The notes under the pieces are model-generated. The model was not told the DNA's origin. It ran no database searches and saw only the letters and a program-made list of their open reading frames with translations. A stretch of DNA of 64,000 bases from Alopecurus myosuroides (lineage: Eukaryota; Streptophyta; Magnoliopsida; Poales; Poaceae), in assembly GCA_028641055.1 (NCBI GenBank), contig CM054061.1:34591877-34655876 (forward strand). Direction: 5' to 3'. Below are positions 19,875 through 31,763 of the stretch, piece after piece (positions within the stretch are counted from its first letter, which is position 1; the number at the start of each line of letters is the position of its first letter). The translations under genes and the position numbers were made by a program.

Positions 19875-22800
19875 TGTCGCACCCTGATTTCTAGAGGATA
19901 CTCATCGGGCGAACTGGATAGCAGGTGCTTGGATTATGGGGCATACCTGCTCCCACGTCCCAGCTTCCTGGTAGGCCTGCGCTTATGCGCGACAACACAA
20001 GCCCTGCTATTCCATCGTCGATGTAAACTATCCGCTAGGAACCTAAGGCACTACTGTCGACGTACTTCATATCAAGCAACGCACGGTACGTCAACAGCTT
20101 TAAACGAAATGATAGCACAGAATGTCTCTAAGACACAAAAGAATGAAATAAGTTTGCAAATAGCCTTCACTAAGGCAGAGATAGCAAAACACTCATTCAG
20201 AGGACACATGTCCCAACATATCATTCATTACATCAGCGGAAGCAAACAACGGTGTCTGAGTACAGACAAAACCAAAAAGGCTTAAGAAGCCGGGGAAAAT
20301 AAAGAAGACGAAGCCCATCCACGGTCTCGGGTCCTGCCCGGGTCCGCTATCTACTCGTCTGCAGTCTCGTCAAACTCCACGAAGTAGCCATCCTGGTGAT
20401 CATCGTAGTCGTAGCCGTAGTCTGCGTAAACCACAGCCCCAACGGGGTCAGTACATCCAAGTACTGGCAAGCAAGACTCACACTTCATCAAGGAGTTACT
20501 CGTCAACACAAGCAGGGATGCTTGGGATCAACGGAAGAAGACAGATATTATAAAAGCTGCAGCGGGCTGCTCTAACCAACTACAGAAGATAACTAATTGT
20601 GTCCGGCTAATAGAAAAGATAAGATCGAGGAATTTGTAACCAACTGAAAGATAACTTCAAACAAACCCATCCTGGATCTCGCCCCTTATCCGAAGAAGCA
20701 ATCCGAGGATAACTCACACCGTTATAATAAGGTGAATCAAGTTATTGTGTGAATAACCTATTACTAGTCAAGTTATTAATCATTGGGTGAACATGATTGA
20801 TCATTATGTTGAAGTTGTCCTGAGTACTTGTTAGCCAGTACTTTCACCAAGTAATCCATAACCGCGGAAAACACGGCTTCTCGAGAAGATTATCCCTACA
20901 GGGGTGCACCATAGTAACCGTACACGCATGAATATCCCGCCAGATGGGATGCCTCCCACCAAGCGGGGCACTCAACACAATCCAACCGTTCTTCGCATCA
21001 AGCCCAAAACACCGCGTGCTGTGCGTGCGCGGCTAATCAAGCCCCCCGAAGAAAAGGAGGACCCTCATAGCACTGGAAGACCACGCCGCCCTAAATGCCG
21101 ACTACAAAAATTCTCCACCCTGGCCTCGGGTTCGTACCTGCATATGATGCAGCAAATGGAACACCCGAACTAAGTGCGGCGGTTTGGACGAGATGCGAAT
21201 CAAGTCGAACTGAGGGGGGCGCCCATACTCGCTTCCCACATGCGGGTAGTGCGCTCATCATGGATCAGTAGACAAGACCCTTTTCCTATTAGGGTCGACA
21301 CTAGCAGGCCTCAAAACCACTTAGGGCCTCCTGCCGGTGCCTTATCATCAAGTTATTATTATCAATAGCATTAACAGGATTGATTGATTAACTTCGAGCC
21401 CCCGGAACAATAATAATAATAATATAACAAAAGAAGTAACCGATAACAGACTCGAGCAAAAGCAACCCTAAGCATGCTAGATAAGAACATGCACAAGCAA
21501 TGGCTGTAGGTATGGAGGTGAGGCAATATCATGGCTCAAGATATCATGTGATGGGTTCGGAGAACAAGCATCAATTCATAGGGCTAGCAGAAATAGACAA
21601 AAGGATAGTATCGACAACAAGTGTGGAACAGAACTCGATGATTCATGTGAGTGATAACTTGCCTGCAAACCCAGTAGCCTGGTACTAAGCTGAAAATCCT
21701 TAGAAGGGGTACCGTACGTCTCGTCGGTCTCAACGTCGTCGTCTAAAGCGAGAAGAAGCAAACACACAATCGAAAGAGACGAGCAATCAATACATGGCAT
21801 AGGTGCACAAACATGGGATGATGCATGTCATGTTAATAGATGTATCAAAGTAACCTACTTGACGGGATAGCACAATTTAATTGGACCCATATGCAATGTG
21901 CATTGCATATGGATGCAAATGGTTAAGGTTGAAACAATGATCTACATTTGGTTAACAAGTGTAAGTGGTTTAACATGATGCATGCATGATGATAGCAATA
22001 ATGAAACAACAATAGATGCAAAGGAAAAGGAAATTACCAAGTGTGGGATTTTATTTGTCATGTTAAGAATTTTTGGTTCCTTATTGATGTCACACAAGTA
22101 ATTGTGGTTTTCATCAAGTTAAAGTGTTCAAAACAATTAACAAAGTTTATATTTGAAAAGAACATCAAATTTTAGTTGGATTACATGTTTCACATATTGA
22201 AATTGGAATTAGGATTATTTAGTTATGAATTAAACAATATTAAAAAAGTTTTAATTGAATTTAAACAAGATTAAATTGTTTGGACATTTCAAATTATTCA
22301 AACCAGGAAACAAAAATTATATTTGAATAGGTTATTCAAAATGGTATGGAAAACATATTTTATTTGTGGAAATTGGATTTAAAATGAGCAAGTTATTATT
22401 TTGGCAATTTTAAAAGCAATAAATAAGAAACAGTTGTTTTCAGCAATTTAAATTATTCAAAACAGCAAACAAAATTTATATTTTGAAAGTAGATGAAAAA
22501 TTTATTGGAAAACATATTTAGTTTGTGGAATTTGGAATTTTTATGAACAAGTTATGAATTTTGCAAGTTTAAGTGAATTTGACAAGTTTTCAAATTTTGC
22601 ACCAATTTAAAATATTCAAAACAGTAAAGAAATTTTCTATTTGTATAGAACATTCAATTTGGGACAGAAAACATATTTAAAAAGTTAAAATTGGAGTTGG
22701 GATGAATTTATTATGCAATTTACAAAATTGGGTGCAATTCTGCCATTTTTAGGGAACCAGGGGCTTAGAAATAATTTCCCAGGGGCTAGAATAATTTGTA

Positions 22801-24493
22801 AGGGCCTAGTTGTGATTGCTGAGAAGTTCTGTGACCAAACATTTGAAAAATAAAAAGGTTGTTTTAATCTGCAGGGGGTCCCACCCCCTCTGCTTGCAGC
22901 GCCAGGGAACAGGACCAGTGGGGTGGCTACTCGAGTTGTGATGGAAAGGGGCAGTGGGGGGGTATGAGGTGTGCTCGCGGGATGTTTTCTGAACTTAACT
23001 GAATCGGGACTGTTACTGCATCTCGACAGAAACCCGGCCAGCGATGGCAGGGCGAACGCTGGTGGGGGGCGCCGTGGCGATGGTGTGCGTGTGGCAGTGG
23101 GGGAGAAGGAAGATGAGGCAGGAGGGGAGAGAGGGAACCGAGGCGGTCGATGGGGCGGCCTCACCTTGGGCTTGGGCGATTGGAGGCGGTCGGTCAGGGA
23201 GCAGTTTGGCGATGCAGCAGGAGGTGGCCGGCCGGAAACCTCGACGGCGCGGCCGCCCGGGGCCTCCTCGGTCCACGGCGCCTTCGCCAAAGAGGGAGAG
23301 CTTGATGGGGCGGTTCCATTCCCGGGAACGGTTGCCCCTCGAGGTGATCATGGGGGATGGGAAGGTGGCAGCCATGGGGGCTCGGTGGTGGTGATCGGGT
23401 GGTCTCAGTGATGTTCAGAGAAGGACGAGCAGAGAGGAGGGGGATGGCGGCGATGGAAGGAGGGGCGCTAGGGTTTGCCGCAGAGAGGGAAGGGAGGTGG
23501 GTACTTAAGGAGGGGGGAAGGCCTGTACGGCATTGATCTGGAGAGGGGAGGAGGAATCACACGGTTCTGATGATGATCGTACTGAAGGTGACGTGGGAGG
23601 AGGAAGAAGACAAAACAGAGAGGGGGGTATGGGCCAGAAGTGGGATGGGCTGGGGAGAAAGAAGAGAGATGGGCTGGCTGCCCTCTCCTGCGTTTCTTTT
23701 TATTTTTCTTATTTGTTTTTTTTTTGTAGCAAAAAGGAAATGGAAGAAATAGATGCTTTGGAGTTTGCCAAAAATTGCAGAAAAATTTGGGTAGCCTCCT
23801 TAGGTCAAACACAACCAGTAACCAAGTTTGGAAATCAAAAACAGTTGAATTTTTGGTACTGTTTGGAATTAACTCAATTTTAGAGGTATGTTGTTATTAA
23901 ATAAAATAATGTTGAAAACAAAGGTGTTAATAGGGTGAACCCTATTGATTGGATTAACTTATTGGAATGGTTTGTTAGTTTTCATGAATTGGAAATTTTT
24001 GGTGCTGTTTGGGAAAATAAACCAAAATGTGAGTGATTTTTGAATATTAAAAGGATTATTAAAACCAACACTTTCATAAGGTGACCCAAATTGCTTTAAT
24101 TGGAAAATAACAGGGTAAACAAAATGTTTTGGTTATTCTTTTCATACTTTCAATTTGGGTTCTGTTTGAAATGCATTTGGTTTGAATTTGAAGGTGATTT
24201 AATTAATTGATTGAATTAATGGTTTGATTAAAACCAACAATTTAAGGAGTTATCAACATGGGATAAAATGGAACAATTTGGTTGTTTTCATTTGTTATTT
24301 TTATTCCAAAAGTTGTAACAGAACAAGTATGAAAACAAAGCAGTTGAAATTGTTTGATTTTCATTGTGAAAACAAAGAATAACAGATGCAAAACAAAAGA
24401 AACAAATGCAACAATATGATGACATGATGCAATACCTTAACAACAAGAAATCAAACATTCTAAATGGTAGGTTTTCATACTTGGGCTGTTACA
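19875..24493 (-). repeat. Element B 5' LTR (4619 bp)
   Basis: Near-identical partner of 14377-19003. It carries the same palindrome region (second palindrome mutated), AT-rich tandem repeats and GC-rich block, but not the B-box-like motif. Confidence 0.95.
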
Positions 24494-24498
24494 AGTCG

Positions 24499-24582
24499 AC
24501 TACATTCTGCTCGAAGCGTCCCGCACTCAGACTCAGCAAGAACAGTGCGGTGGCCAATCGCCGCAAGGGAGTCAACGAGCGA
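24499..24582 (-). CDS. R1 antisense gene, upstream half of exon split by element B
   Basis: Begins after a TTTGCAG acceptor and is open up to the AGTCG duplication. Its frame continues at 14376-14346, so B landed inside a coding exon. Predicted product is coiled-coil-like. Confidence 0.65.
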
Positions 24583-24838
24583 CTGCAAAGAATACAGAGA
24601 CAGAATAATTAGAAGAGAAAAATTGGAGCCTATACCCGATTGCATTCAATCGAGTAAAGCCTCGGGGGCTACTCCCATCGGGAGCACTACCGTGCACCCG
24701 ATAAAAACAAGAAGAAGGAAACGACAGTCTTTGAGCCTGTAGCCGATCACATGAGATCGACTACAGCCTCGGGGGCTACTCCCATCGGGAGCACTGTCGT
24801 GCACCCGATAACAAGCTGAAAGCAAGTAACGGAATTTA
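24583..24838. repeat. R1 intronic repeats with polypurine-like motif
   Basis: Two copies of a ~46-bp unit: CGGGGGCTACTCCCATCGGG, then AGCACT, two variable bases, CGTGCACCCGATA. They start at 24663 and 24770. The first ten bases equal the motif next to the R1 3' LTR. The segment lies between two exons of the antisense gene. Confidence 0.7.
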
Positions 24839-25050
24839 CCTGGCCCTTGGCACGAGAGAGGGGATCCGCGGAGCTACCCGTCACCTCCCTTGAAGCTGAA
24901 GCCCTGGCAGCAAAACTAGGAGCTTCATGTTCCGTAGTCGCCACATTGGGGGCTGCGCTGGGCGAATTCTGGATGGTGCCAGCAGTAGGAGTCTCACCCG
25001 CAGCTCCCTCTTTATTCCTCCTTTCGGGAGGAAGGGAAGAAGCGTACCTG
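24839..25050 (-). CDS. R1 antisense gene, exon candidate (Ala/Ser/Pro-rich)
   Basis: An open minus-strand segment ending at a GTAAATT donor (~24838), just before the intronic repeats. Low-complexity, probably disordered linker. No known domain. Confidence 0.5.
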
Positions 25051-25146
25051 CAAGGATTAATGGTTTGCAAGCTGCAACAAAAGACAGGACGTCAACATAG
25101 ATGCAAAGGAAAAATGTTCGACTAAGAACGAGGAGAAAGACTTACT

Positions 25147-25490
25147 CATCATCTTCATCCTCATCCAGCATATCCGCATTCCAGGCGGTTTGGATTACTG
25201 GGAACGAGGGGGAAGGGGCGAGTGAGCGCAGTGGAGTCGCAGAGATGGGATCCTTCCCGGGCGAGTCCTCCAAGGAGTTGTCTTTGGAGGTGACCTCGTC
25301 ACCCTCCACTTGACGACGCTTGCGAGGAAGGAGACCGTCGTTCGAGTCTTCTGCACCATCCGAAGAACCTTGGTCGGAGCTCGAAGAAGCATCGGCGACA
25401 CTGGTGTCGGCTGGGACGTCCAGGTTACTCACCAGTAACTCTGAGGTCTCCGCCCCAGATACAGGAGGGTAGCAGGTAGCCATGGATAAA
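25147..25490 (-). CDS. R1 antisense gene, acidic exon
   Basis: A minus-strand exon between a TCCGTAG acceptor and a GTAAG donor. The product is Ser/Asp/Glu-rich with a basic patch and an acidic end. The R2 gene also has acidic exons right after its conserved domain, which supports a shared gene structure. Confidence 0.55.
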
Positions 25491-25584
25491 CTCTACGGAA
25501 GAAGATAGAAGAAAACTAGAGAAAATTCAATCGACTAAAACAAAGAACAAGCAAGAAAATAAAAGGAGAAAAGAAGAATAAACT

Positions 25585-26245
25585 CACTGCGGCTGTCGGA
25601 GGCCTCGACGCGTCGAAGGATGCGACTGTGCAGTCGGGGAACTTCTCTCCCACCTTCAGGCTAGTGATAGCCGCGATCTTCTTCTCGAACTCAACGTTCG
25701 AAAGCTCCTCGCGGCTCACTCGGCTAGGATCCTCAGAGCCTTGGTACTCCCACATCGTGGAAGGTCTGTGCTGTAGAGGTTGGATCCTGCGCTTCAGAAA
25801 GATACTCGCCAGGTGCAGCCCGTTGAGTACAACCCCAGCAGCTTGATCACGGAGGGCTATCACCCTTGCGAGTAGTGGCGTGACGACCTGGGTTTCTTCA
25901 GCCGACAACTTGTGCGCCCAGGACTTCCGCCTCTTCAAAAAACCGAACGGATGGAATTCTACGATCCCACCCGACGAGAAATGGATGGAGAGGAAAGGAG
26001 AGACCGCGAGACACATGGTCCGCGAAGACCACACGCTCGTTTGATTGCGGGTTGGGTACCTCTTCCTTCTTTCCGAGGCGCACCCGCTTCTCGGACTCCG
26101 CAGGCAGCAGCCCATCCCGCTGCATCTCCTTGATGCTCTTCGCGGTGGTGTTAGGCGAACGCCAGTCGCCTGCACGCGGCGCAGGTTGCGCGGAAGCCTC
26201 CCCGGATGCGGAAGTGGCAGCGCCGTGTCTTTTGCCTCCGGCCAT
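25585..26245 (-). pseudogene. R1 antisense gene, 5' exon with gypsy-associated Transposase_28-like domain
   Basis: The likely start is the ATG at 26245, preceded by a TATA box (26348-26355). The first part is Ala-rich and basic, followed by a domain resembling 'putative gypsy type transposon' (Transposase_28): a Gly-Leu-Ser-Phe-Pro-Leu-His-Pro-Phe-Leu block and a downstream Glu-Phe-His-Pro-Phe stretch. The two parts lie in different frames around 25960-26000, so there is a frameshift or a missed short intron. It ends at a GTGAG donor near 25585. Such antisense ORFs are known downstream of pol in Tat-lineage elements; function unknown. Confidence 0.65.
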
Positions 26246-26347
26246 GACTGATAGCACGAGCTTGAGCACGAGGAGGAAGATGAGCGCGAGGAAGAAGATG
26301 GATTGAAGGCGAAGGCTGGGAAAGTTTTACCGCAGCACAAAGACCCG

Positions 26348-26355
26348 TACTTATA
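26348..26355 (-). promoter_or_regulatory. TATA box of R1 antisense gene
   Basis: Minus-strand TATAAGTA about 100 bases upstream of the start codon at 26245, followed by GC-richer leader. It suggests the antisense gene has its own promoter. Confidence 0.6.
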
Positions 26356-27460
26356 CACGGAAATAATCAATCCTGGCCATTCGATGCACCACGTGTCGTT
26401 CATCGCGGCCACCACGTGTGAAGACAAAACGAGGAGGCGGTGAACGCTGTTTCCTGCCACGATCTCAACAGAAGATCGTGCGCATTTACTGCACGGTTTG
26501 CGTGAAAACCGGGAACGACGTCTCGTTTCCCGGTCAAAAAGCTGACCAGGTGGGCCAGCCCCATCTGCTCGCACTCCGTCACGTCCCATCGGAAGGAGAA
26601 AAGTGCGCCATGACGTCATAGCGCGCATCGTCAAGACAAAGAAGTTTCGAATGGAAAGTTCAAACGCGAAAATAACTTCGTATGAACAAAACTCCTTCGA
26701 ATAGAAACAACTCTTTCATGAACAAAGAAGCAAGACCTCTTTAAACAAGAGAAAGATACCCTACACACGAAAAACTCTTTCGTATGGGTGCAGCATCCCA
26801 AACATGAAAACTCTTTCATATGGGCACAAAATTCCTAACACGGAAACTCTTTCGTATGGATCTACTAACTCAAACAGTTACTCGAGTAGGCAGAACCTAC
26901 CTTTTTTCACTCACATGATATTCACACATCATAAAAACCTGGATTGTTCAGCCGGCTAGGCACATCTGGATGCCATATTCTTCGAATATGAAGGTAAGAC
27001 CCGAAAGATCTCTCTTGAGGGCCTGGAATCGCACTCAAAAGTTGCGTCCTCCGGTATGATTCTGTGTCAACAACACGAAGAAAAATCCTAGCGGACGCGC
27101 CGGGTACCCCCATAGGTTAATTTCGACTCGATAAGACCACAACGGCCCAGTCGCAACAATCACCTTATCGGGTTCGAGTTGGAGGTCTCGAATCTGTGTA
27201 GGCCAGAACTGTTTTTGCCCTAGTCGCAATTAATTGGCCCTGATCTCTCGGGAGAGCCAAGCTACTGTGCCACATCCTTCTGCGATAAAAGCCATACAAA
27301 CAGGCACTTGTATTGCTCGATACTCGGGTATGAAAACTCAATGCACAGGGTATGCGCCCTCTAAACAAGGAAACAACCAAGCTGGTTATCCACAATAAAG
27401 AACAACTGGGAAAGGTTTGACCGTCTCCTCGACTGGAAAAATCCCACTCGAGCAAACCCT
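26356..27460. other. R1 region between antisense promoter and 3' LTR
   Basis: No convincing coding region. It contains three repeats of CTCTTTC(G/A)TATGG spaced exactly 36 bp (26775, 26811, 26847), with weaker copies before them. The rest is unremarkable. Confidence 0.55.
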
Positions 27461-27470
27461 CGGGGGCTAC
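27461..27470 (+). other. R1 polypurine tract
   Basis: CGGGGGCTAC abutting the 3' LTR start TGACGAAG. The same ten bases recur at 12361, 13352, 24663 and 24770, with a one-base variant at 13033. Confidence 0.8.
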
Positions 27471-27960
27471 TGACGAAGATATGGATCCTGGACCCTGCGG
27501 GTAAGGACACCCCATCTCAGGCCCAAGGTTAACGCCCAAGAAGAGGAGCCCTTGGAGTATTCTAGAAGGCCCACGTGAAGCCCACCCGCACTGTCTTGCA
27601 GGCTAAGTTAGGAATATGTAACCGAACTAAGGTTAGAATTCGAGTCCTCTCCGGGTAGGGTTTGAGACCTGGCCGCCCATATAAGGCCAGGAGAGCCACC
27701 GGAAGAGGACCAAGCAAGACCGCACCACCAAAGCCTTGAACTCGTGATCTACTCTCGATTCGAGCACCACCATTGTAACCGATCTTCTCGTTAATACAGA
27801 TCGACAAGAGGCAGGAGTAAGGGTTTTACCTCTACGAGGGCCCCGAACCTGGGTAAATCTCGCCCCCTGTCTAGCCGACGATTCCACCAGCGCTCATGGG
27901 TTCTCCTAATCGAAACCCGATAGGTTCACCGAAGGGATTTGTAGAGTCTGAGATTCGACA
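27471..27960 (+). repeat. R1 3' LTR (490 bp)
   Basis: TGACGAAG...ATTCGACA, with canonical TG...CA ends. A TATAAG box at 27680-27685 and a polyadenylation-like region follow the expected order. The 5' partner is not in the window, so the boundary rests on the polypurine tract, the termini and the change to CACTA sequence after it. Confidence 0.8.
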
Positions 27961-28751
27961 GTACCTTTGGGAGGGGAGACCGTTGACGTTTGGGTGATCT
28001 TTTCCGTTTTGGTAAAAACTTAGTGGGCGGAGAAGGCTGACGCGGCGGCGTAGGCGACCGCGCTGGAGACGTGCACGGCGTAGGCGACCGCGCTGGAGAC
28101 GGCATGCATGGCGGAGACGACCACGCTAGAGACTGTTACGCTAGAGAATGGTGAGGAGTCGATGGCCTTGCCGTCTGATTTGGAAGCACAATGCATTCCT
28201 TTAGCCATAGAACGGTCAACTTTTTGGCTTCTCCGACTTCAGTCACCTCTCCGTCTTCACCTTTAGGGAATTCAAGCTTCACCCGCTCGAATCCATTGAC
28301 AACTTCATCGACCCCAACAACAGCGTAGCCCCGTGGAACCGGAAGACTATGGTGAGTTGGTTAGTTTCCAATTGGTAAGACATAGCCGACCGCCGCCTTG
28401 ATGGTTATATTGACGACCTTCAGGTGGACCTCACAGGTTTTCATCTCCGTGATATCATCCACCGGGTGCATCATCGGCGGTGCATCATCACCCGGGAGCT
28501 GCGTGGACGCAAAGCTTCTTTTCCGATGAGAATGTGCGGCGCCGGTAGCATCGACTTCACCTTCTACCATGTGTGGTATGCCGGTAGACACTAGCTGCTG
28601 GCTAAGTGTGTTAATTTGCTCCTGCTGCTTCATTGCTACATCCTGCGTCCGCTTTATCTGTTCTTCAAGTTGATGCCTCCAGTTTGCCTGGCACTCTGCT
28701 TCAGCTGCCTCCACGTCCTTTTTCCGTTGACGGCTTCTATCGGGGTATTTC
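27961..28751 (-). pseudogene. CACTA Transposase_24-type protein, C-terminal part
   Basis: The minus-strand frame continues from 33734 after removal of element D: the codons on either side join in frame when one ATTTC copy is kept. It encodes a Gln/Glu-rich coiled coil and a conserved C-terminal domain seen in CACTA ORF1 proteins. Stops interrupt it (TAA ~28361, another near 28137), and it ends in a Ser/Pro/Arg repeat partly encoded by a 30-bp direct repeat (28047, 28077). R1 cut it off at 27960. Confidence 0.75.
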
Positions 28752-29612
28752 TGATAGGGAAATAATAGAGGTCCATGAGGATTATTCATGCTTGAGTTGG
28801 AAAGAAATATTAAGTCTCACTGATGATTATTTTAAGGTGAATCCTTTCCTATTATTAATTATTGTTTGTGATTATAAGAATGTTATTCTACCTAAGCTAT
28901 GTTATTATTTATTAGCAGGGTAATTGTTAACACAAACATGGATGGAGGATGATCTCAAGAGGAGCTGGAAAACAATATGTGGGCGATGGAAAACAAGCTT
29001 ACAAGTGGTGAAAACAATCAAGCCATGATGAACAATTGTTGCAAGGTTCAAAACAAGGGGATGGTGCCTCCATAGGGTTAAATGCACCATGATCAAGTCC
29101 TAATTATATTAGGCATGGCTTGTATGCCATATTGGGCCGAATCCCTTAAAGTGGGTCGGTTTGTATCTATGTGTGAGTCCAATTAGGAGTCCTACTCCAA
29201 GAGGGAAAGGTTGCTTGCGCAAGGGCACCCTTGTGGCCGCACCCCTCCTCTCTTATACCCCTCCTACGAGTTGTGGAGGCTAGACCAAGTTTAAGATAAA
29301 CCCTAGATTCCAGAACTGAACCATGCTCATCTGAAATTATGTTCCACCTTGTTGGTGGTGTTACCCAAGTCAAAGTTGCGTGATATCTTGTTGCTCCATC
29401 TGGGAATAGGGGGATACAGGACCACTCGTGATCTTTGATTACGTGTGCAAGAGTGTGTAGTTGATAATATCCAAAGGGATTGGTTGTTGTTGCATTGGCA
29501 ACAAGGGTCATCCAAGTGAGAGGTCTCAGTGTAGCACTAGTTATCCAATATATCAGAAAATAAAAAGAGAGAGAGAGAGAGTTCATCGAGAAGATCGGGC
29601 CACCCCACATCA
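28752..29612 (+). repeat. Element D 5' LTR (861 bp)
   Basis: TGATAGGG...ACATCA, with a (GA)n run near 29568-29580. About 97-98% identical by eye to the right LTR. Confidence 0.9.
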
Positions 29613-29614
29613 TA

Positions 29615-29626
29615 TGGTATCAGATT
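29615..29626 (+). other. Element D primer binding site
   Basis: TGGTATCAGATT, matching the first ten bases of the tRNA-Met-type site two bases after the LTR and then diverging. Confidence 0.75.
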
Positions 29627-31228
29627 TCCAGGTTGCCTCGGTGAGAAAATTTATCCCTAGTCTAGTTGTTTTTATTTCCTATACAGAAAAAGCCACACAA
29701 AATTTTTAGGTCTAGTCATTGCCATAGCCTTAGATCACAATTGTCAAGTGTCTAGTTGTTGTCTTGTGTTTGATTTTGTGTTTCTTTTTCTCCTTTTGTG
29801 TCTTGTTTTAGTTCGGTCTAGGTTTAGGGTTCTTGGGTTCTTCGAGTTTTGCCTTTAGTGTCCACCGAAATTCTCTCAAAATTCCAATCTGATTGGTGGT
29901 TTGTTCTTGATTTTTGAGTTGGCATTAAGTTCCTGCCGTGGCAGAAAAACTTGCCAAATCGCTGCCGTGAACTGCCCTAGTCGCTATCCGATCTGCCCTA
30001 AAACGTACTCTCAAAGTTCCAATCCGAGTGGGGGGCATAAGTTGTTTTCGAGTTGGTTTTTGATTTTCCCTGCCGTGGCACAGATTCGATCCAATTCCCT
30101 GTCGTGGTCCTGGTTGCAATCGGAGTCCCTGTCGCACTCGTAATCCCACCATCGCTAGCTTACCATACCCCGCCGCGCGCCCATCCCACGCTTACCATCC
30201 GCAACCACCGTGCGCTGCCGCGACACCCATTCTCGCTAAAATGCTGCCGCGCCCCTCGATCCCTGCCGCGCACTTCACAGCTACCGCGCGCCCGAGCTAG
30301 CGCTTACCGGCTGCAGTACCGCGCGCTGTCGCGGCACGCACTTGAGCAATATCTCTGACGCACCTGCAATCCCTGCCGCGCGCTCATCTGCCCACATCAC
30401 CACCGTACCAACTCACCCGCGCGCAAGGCTTTTCCCTTACCAGCTGGTCACCGTGCGCTGCCGCGACAGAGGAATAGCACGTTCTGCTGCCGTGACAGAC
30501 AAACTTCTGCCGTGAGTATCCATTAGTCTAGTTAGTTTTCGGTTTTATTTTTCTTTTCCAATTTCTTGAGGGTTTCAAATCTGAACTTTGTGGGCCTTAG
30601 CCAGAGCCTTTCTACAGCAATAAGTAGGTACCATACCCATCAAGAATAGCTATCTTTTGCTCGTTTTCAGGCTGCTCTATATCACATATTTGTGTCACAT
30701 TGTTCATTGCACTGTTATCACTTCATAGTTTTGCTCCTTGTGTTGTTATTTGGCTAGTAAAAAAAAGAGAAAACAGAAAAGAGAAAAAGAGAAAAATAGA
30801 ATTGAGAAAAAGCAAAAAGGCCTTGAGATACATTGCTATATTTGTGGAGCTGTTTTCATCATTGCTATATTGACACACCATTGAGAAATCTTGTGCCTGG
30901 ATATTATTTGAGCTTGGCTAGTGTCTTTCCAGTGCATTGCAAAATTTCCTACACATATTTGCATTGCCACATTTGTCTCCATACTTGGTGTGTGTTTCCT
31001 TAGGAGTTATTTTTATCATCACAAGAAGCAAATAGGACTTGTTTTTGGTGTTGTTAGGAATCCCAAGCCGAGCTCCACCATATACCCTGTTTGTCTTTGT
31101 GATACTATCATATCCTGGATATTCTCTTCCCACACTTGGTACACTTTTCATTGGAACTTGTGGTAAGTTGATCCTTTTCTCTCTTGGAACATTAAGTGAA
31201 GTCATCTTTGCTTGGTTTTGAGTGAGTT
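29627..31228 (+). other. Element D long leader with CTGCCGYG repeats
   Basis: 1.6 kb without a real ORF. Between ~29934 and 30515 a motif CTGCCG(C/T)G and close variants recurs about 15 times, often near its complement. A purine-rich tract follows at ~30758-30820. The length and repeated GC motif suggest a structured RNA leader. Confidence 0.55.
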
Positions 31229-31726
31229 GTGAGAGAACACCACATCCCATTGATTTTTGTTTTCACTAACATAATGGGTGTTTCTAGTGTTGTTGAGTAT
31301 GTGCAGGTTAGCAAGGGAACTAAAGAACTTCTGGAAGATATGCAAGCACAAGTCTCCAAAATGTCAACAATGATTAACCACATGCAAAGCTTACTAGCTA
31401 AGGATGTTTTAGTTCATGAGGAGAATTATAAAAAATTGAGATACTTAAGACAAAAGGAAAAATCAGTGGATGCATATTACATAGAGATGATTTCATTGCT
31501 ACATTTATCTCGGGTTCTAGAGGATGAACAAAGTACAATGCAAAGATTTTATGCAGGGTTACTATTTTCAATTAGACTCCAAGTGAGGCGTGTTGAATTT
31601 AGTACTTTGGATGAATTATTGCACATAGCAAGGAAAATAGAAAAGAGGATGGCCGAAGAGGTTCCTATGGCTCGAAGAAGAAGAATTTTTTCCACCAATC
31701 CAAAAGCCAAGCATTACATCTACTAA
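31229..31726 (+). CDS. Element D Gag
   Basis: Up to 165 codons; the first clear in-frame start for the Gag-like part is the ATG at 31274. Residues ~60-140 resemble the plant Ty3/gypsy Gag core (Arg-Gln-Lys...Ser-Val...Tyr-Tyr, then Met-Gln-Arg-Phe...Gly-Leu, then a helical Ala-Arg-Lys-Ile-Glu end). It stops soon after a T6 run at ~31686; the continuation is in another frame (31764 ORF), so one long ORF was probably broken by a single-base slip. No zinc knuckle. Confidence 0.72.
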   Translation: MREHHIPLIFVFTNIMGVSSVVEYVQVSKGTKELLEDMQAQVSKMSTMINHMQSLLAKDVLVHEENYKKLRYLRQKEKSVDAYYIEMISLLHLSRVLEDEQSTMQRFYAGLLFSIRLQVRRVEFSTLDELLHIARKIEKRMAEEVPMARRRRIFSTNPKAKHYIY

Positions 31727-31763
31727 TGAAATAATATCTATTCCTAGTGTTGTTTTTTCTCAT

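Larger units (their letters stand above)
14377..24493 (-). mobile_element. Element B: non-autonomous Tekay-type LTR retrotransposon
   Basis: A 10,117-bp element flanked by the 5-bp duplication AGTCG (14372-14376 and 24494-24498). LTRs are 14377-19003 (4627 bp) and 19875-24493 (4619 bp); the internal region is only 871 bp. The initiator tRNA-Met primer site on the minus strand sets the orientation. Its 3' internal end resembles that of element A, including the stem-loop beside the polypurine tract, so B looks like a deletion derivative of an A-like chromovirus. It must have been copied by enzymes supplied in trans. Confidence 0.95.

Noticed and set aside
28020..28789. Possible host gene with Ala/Val repeat
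   Set aside because: The sequence continues the CACTA Transposase_24 protein in frame after removal of element D.
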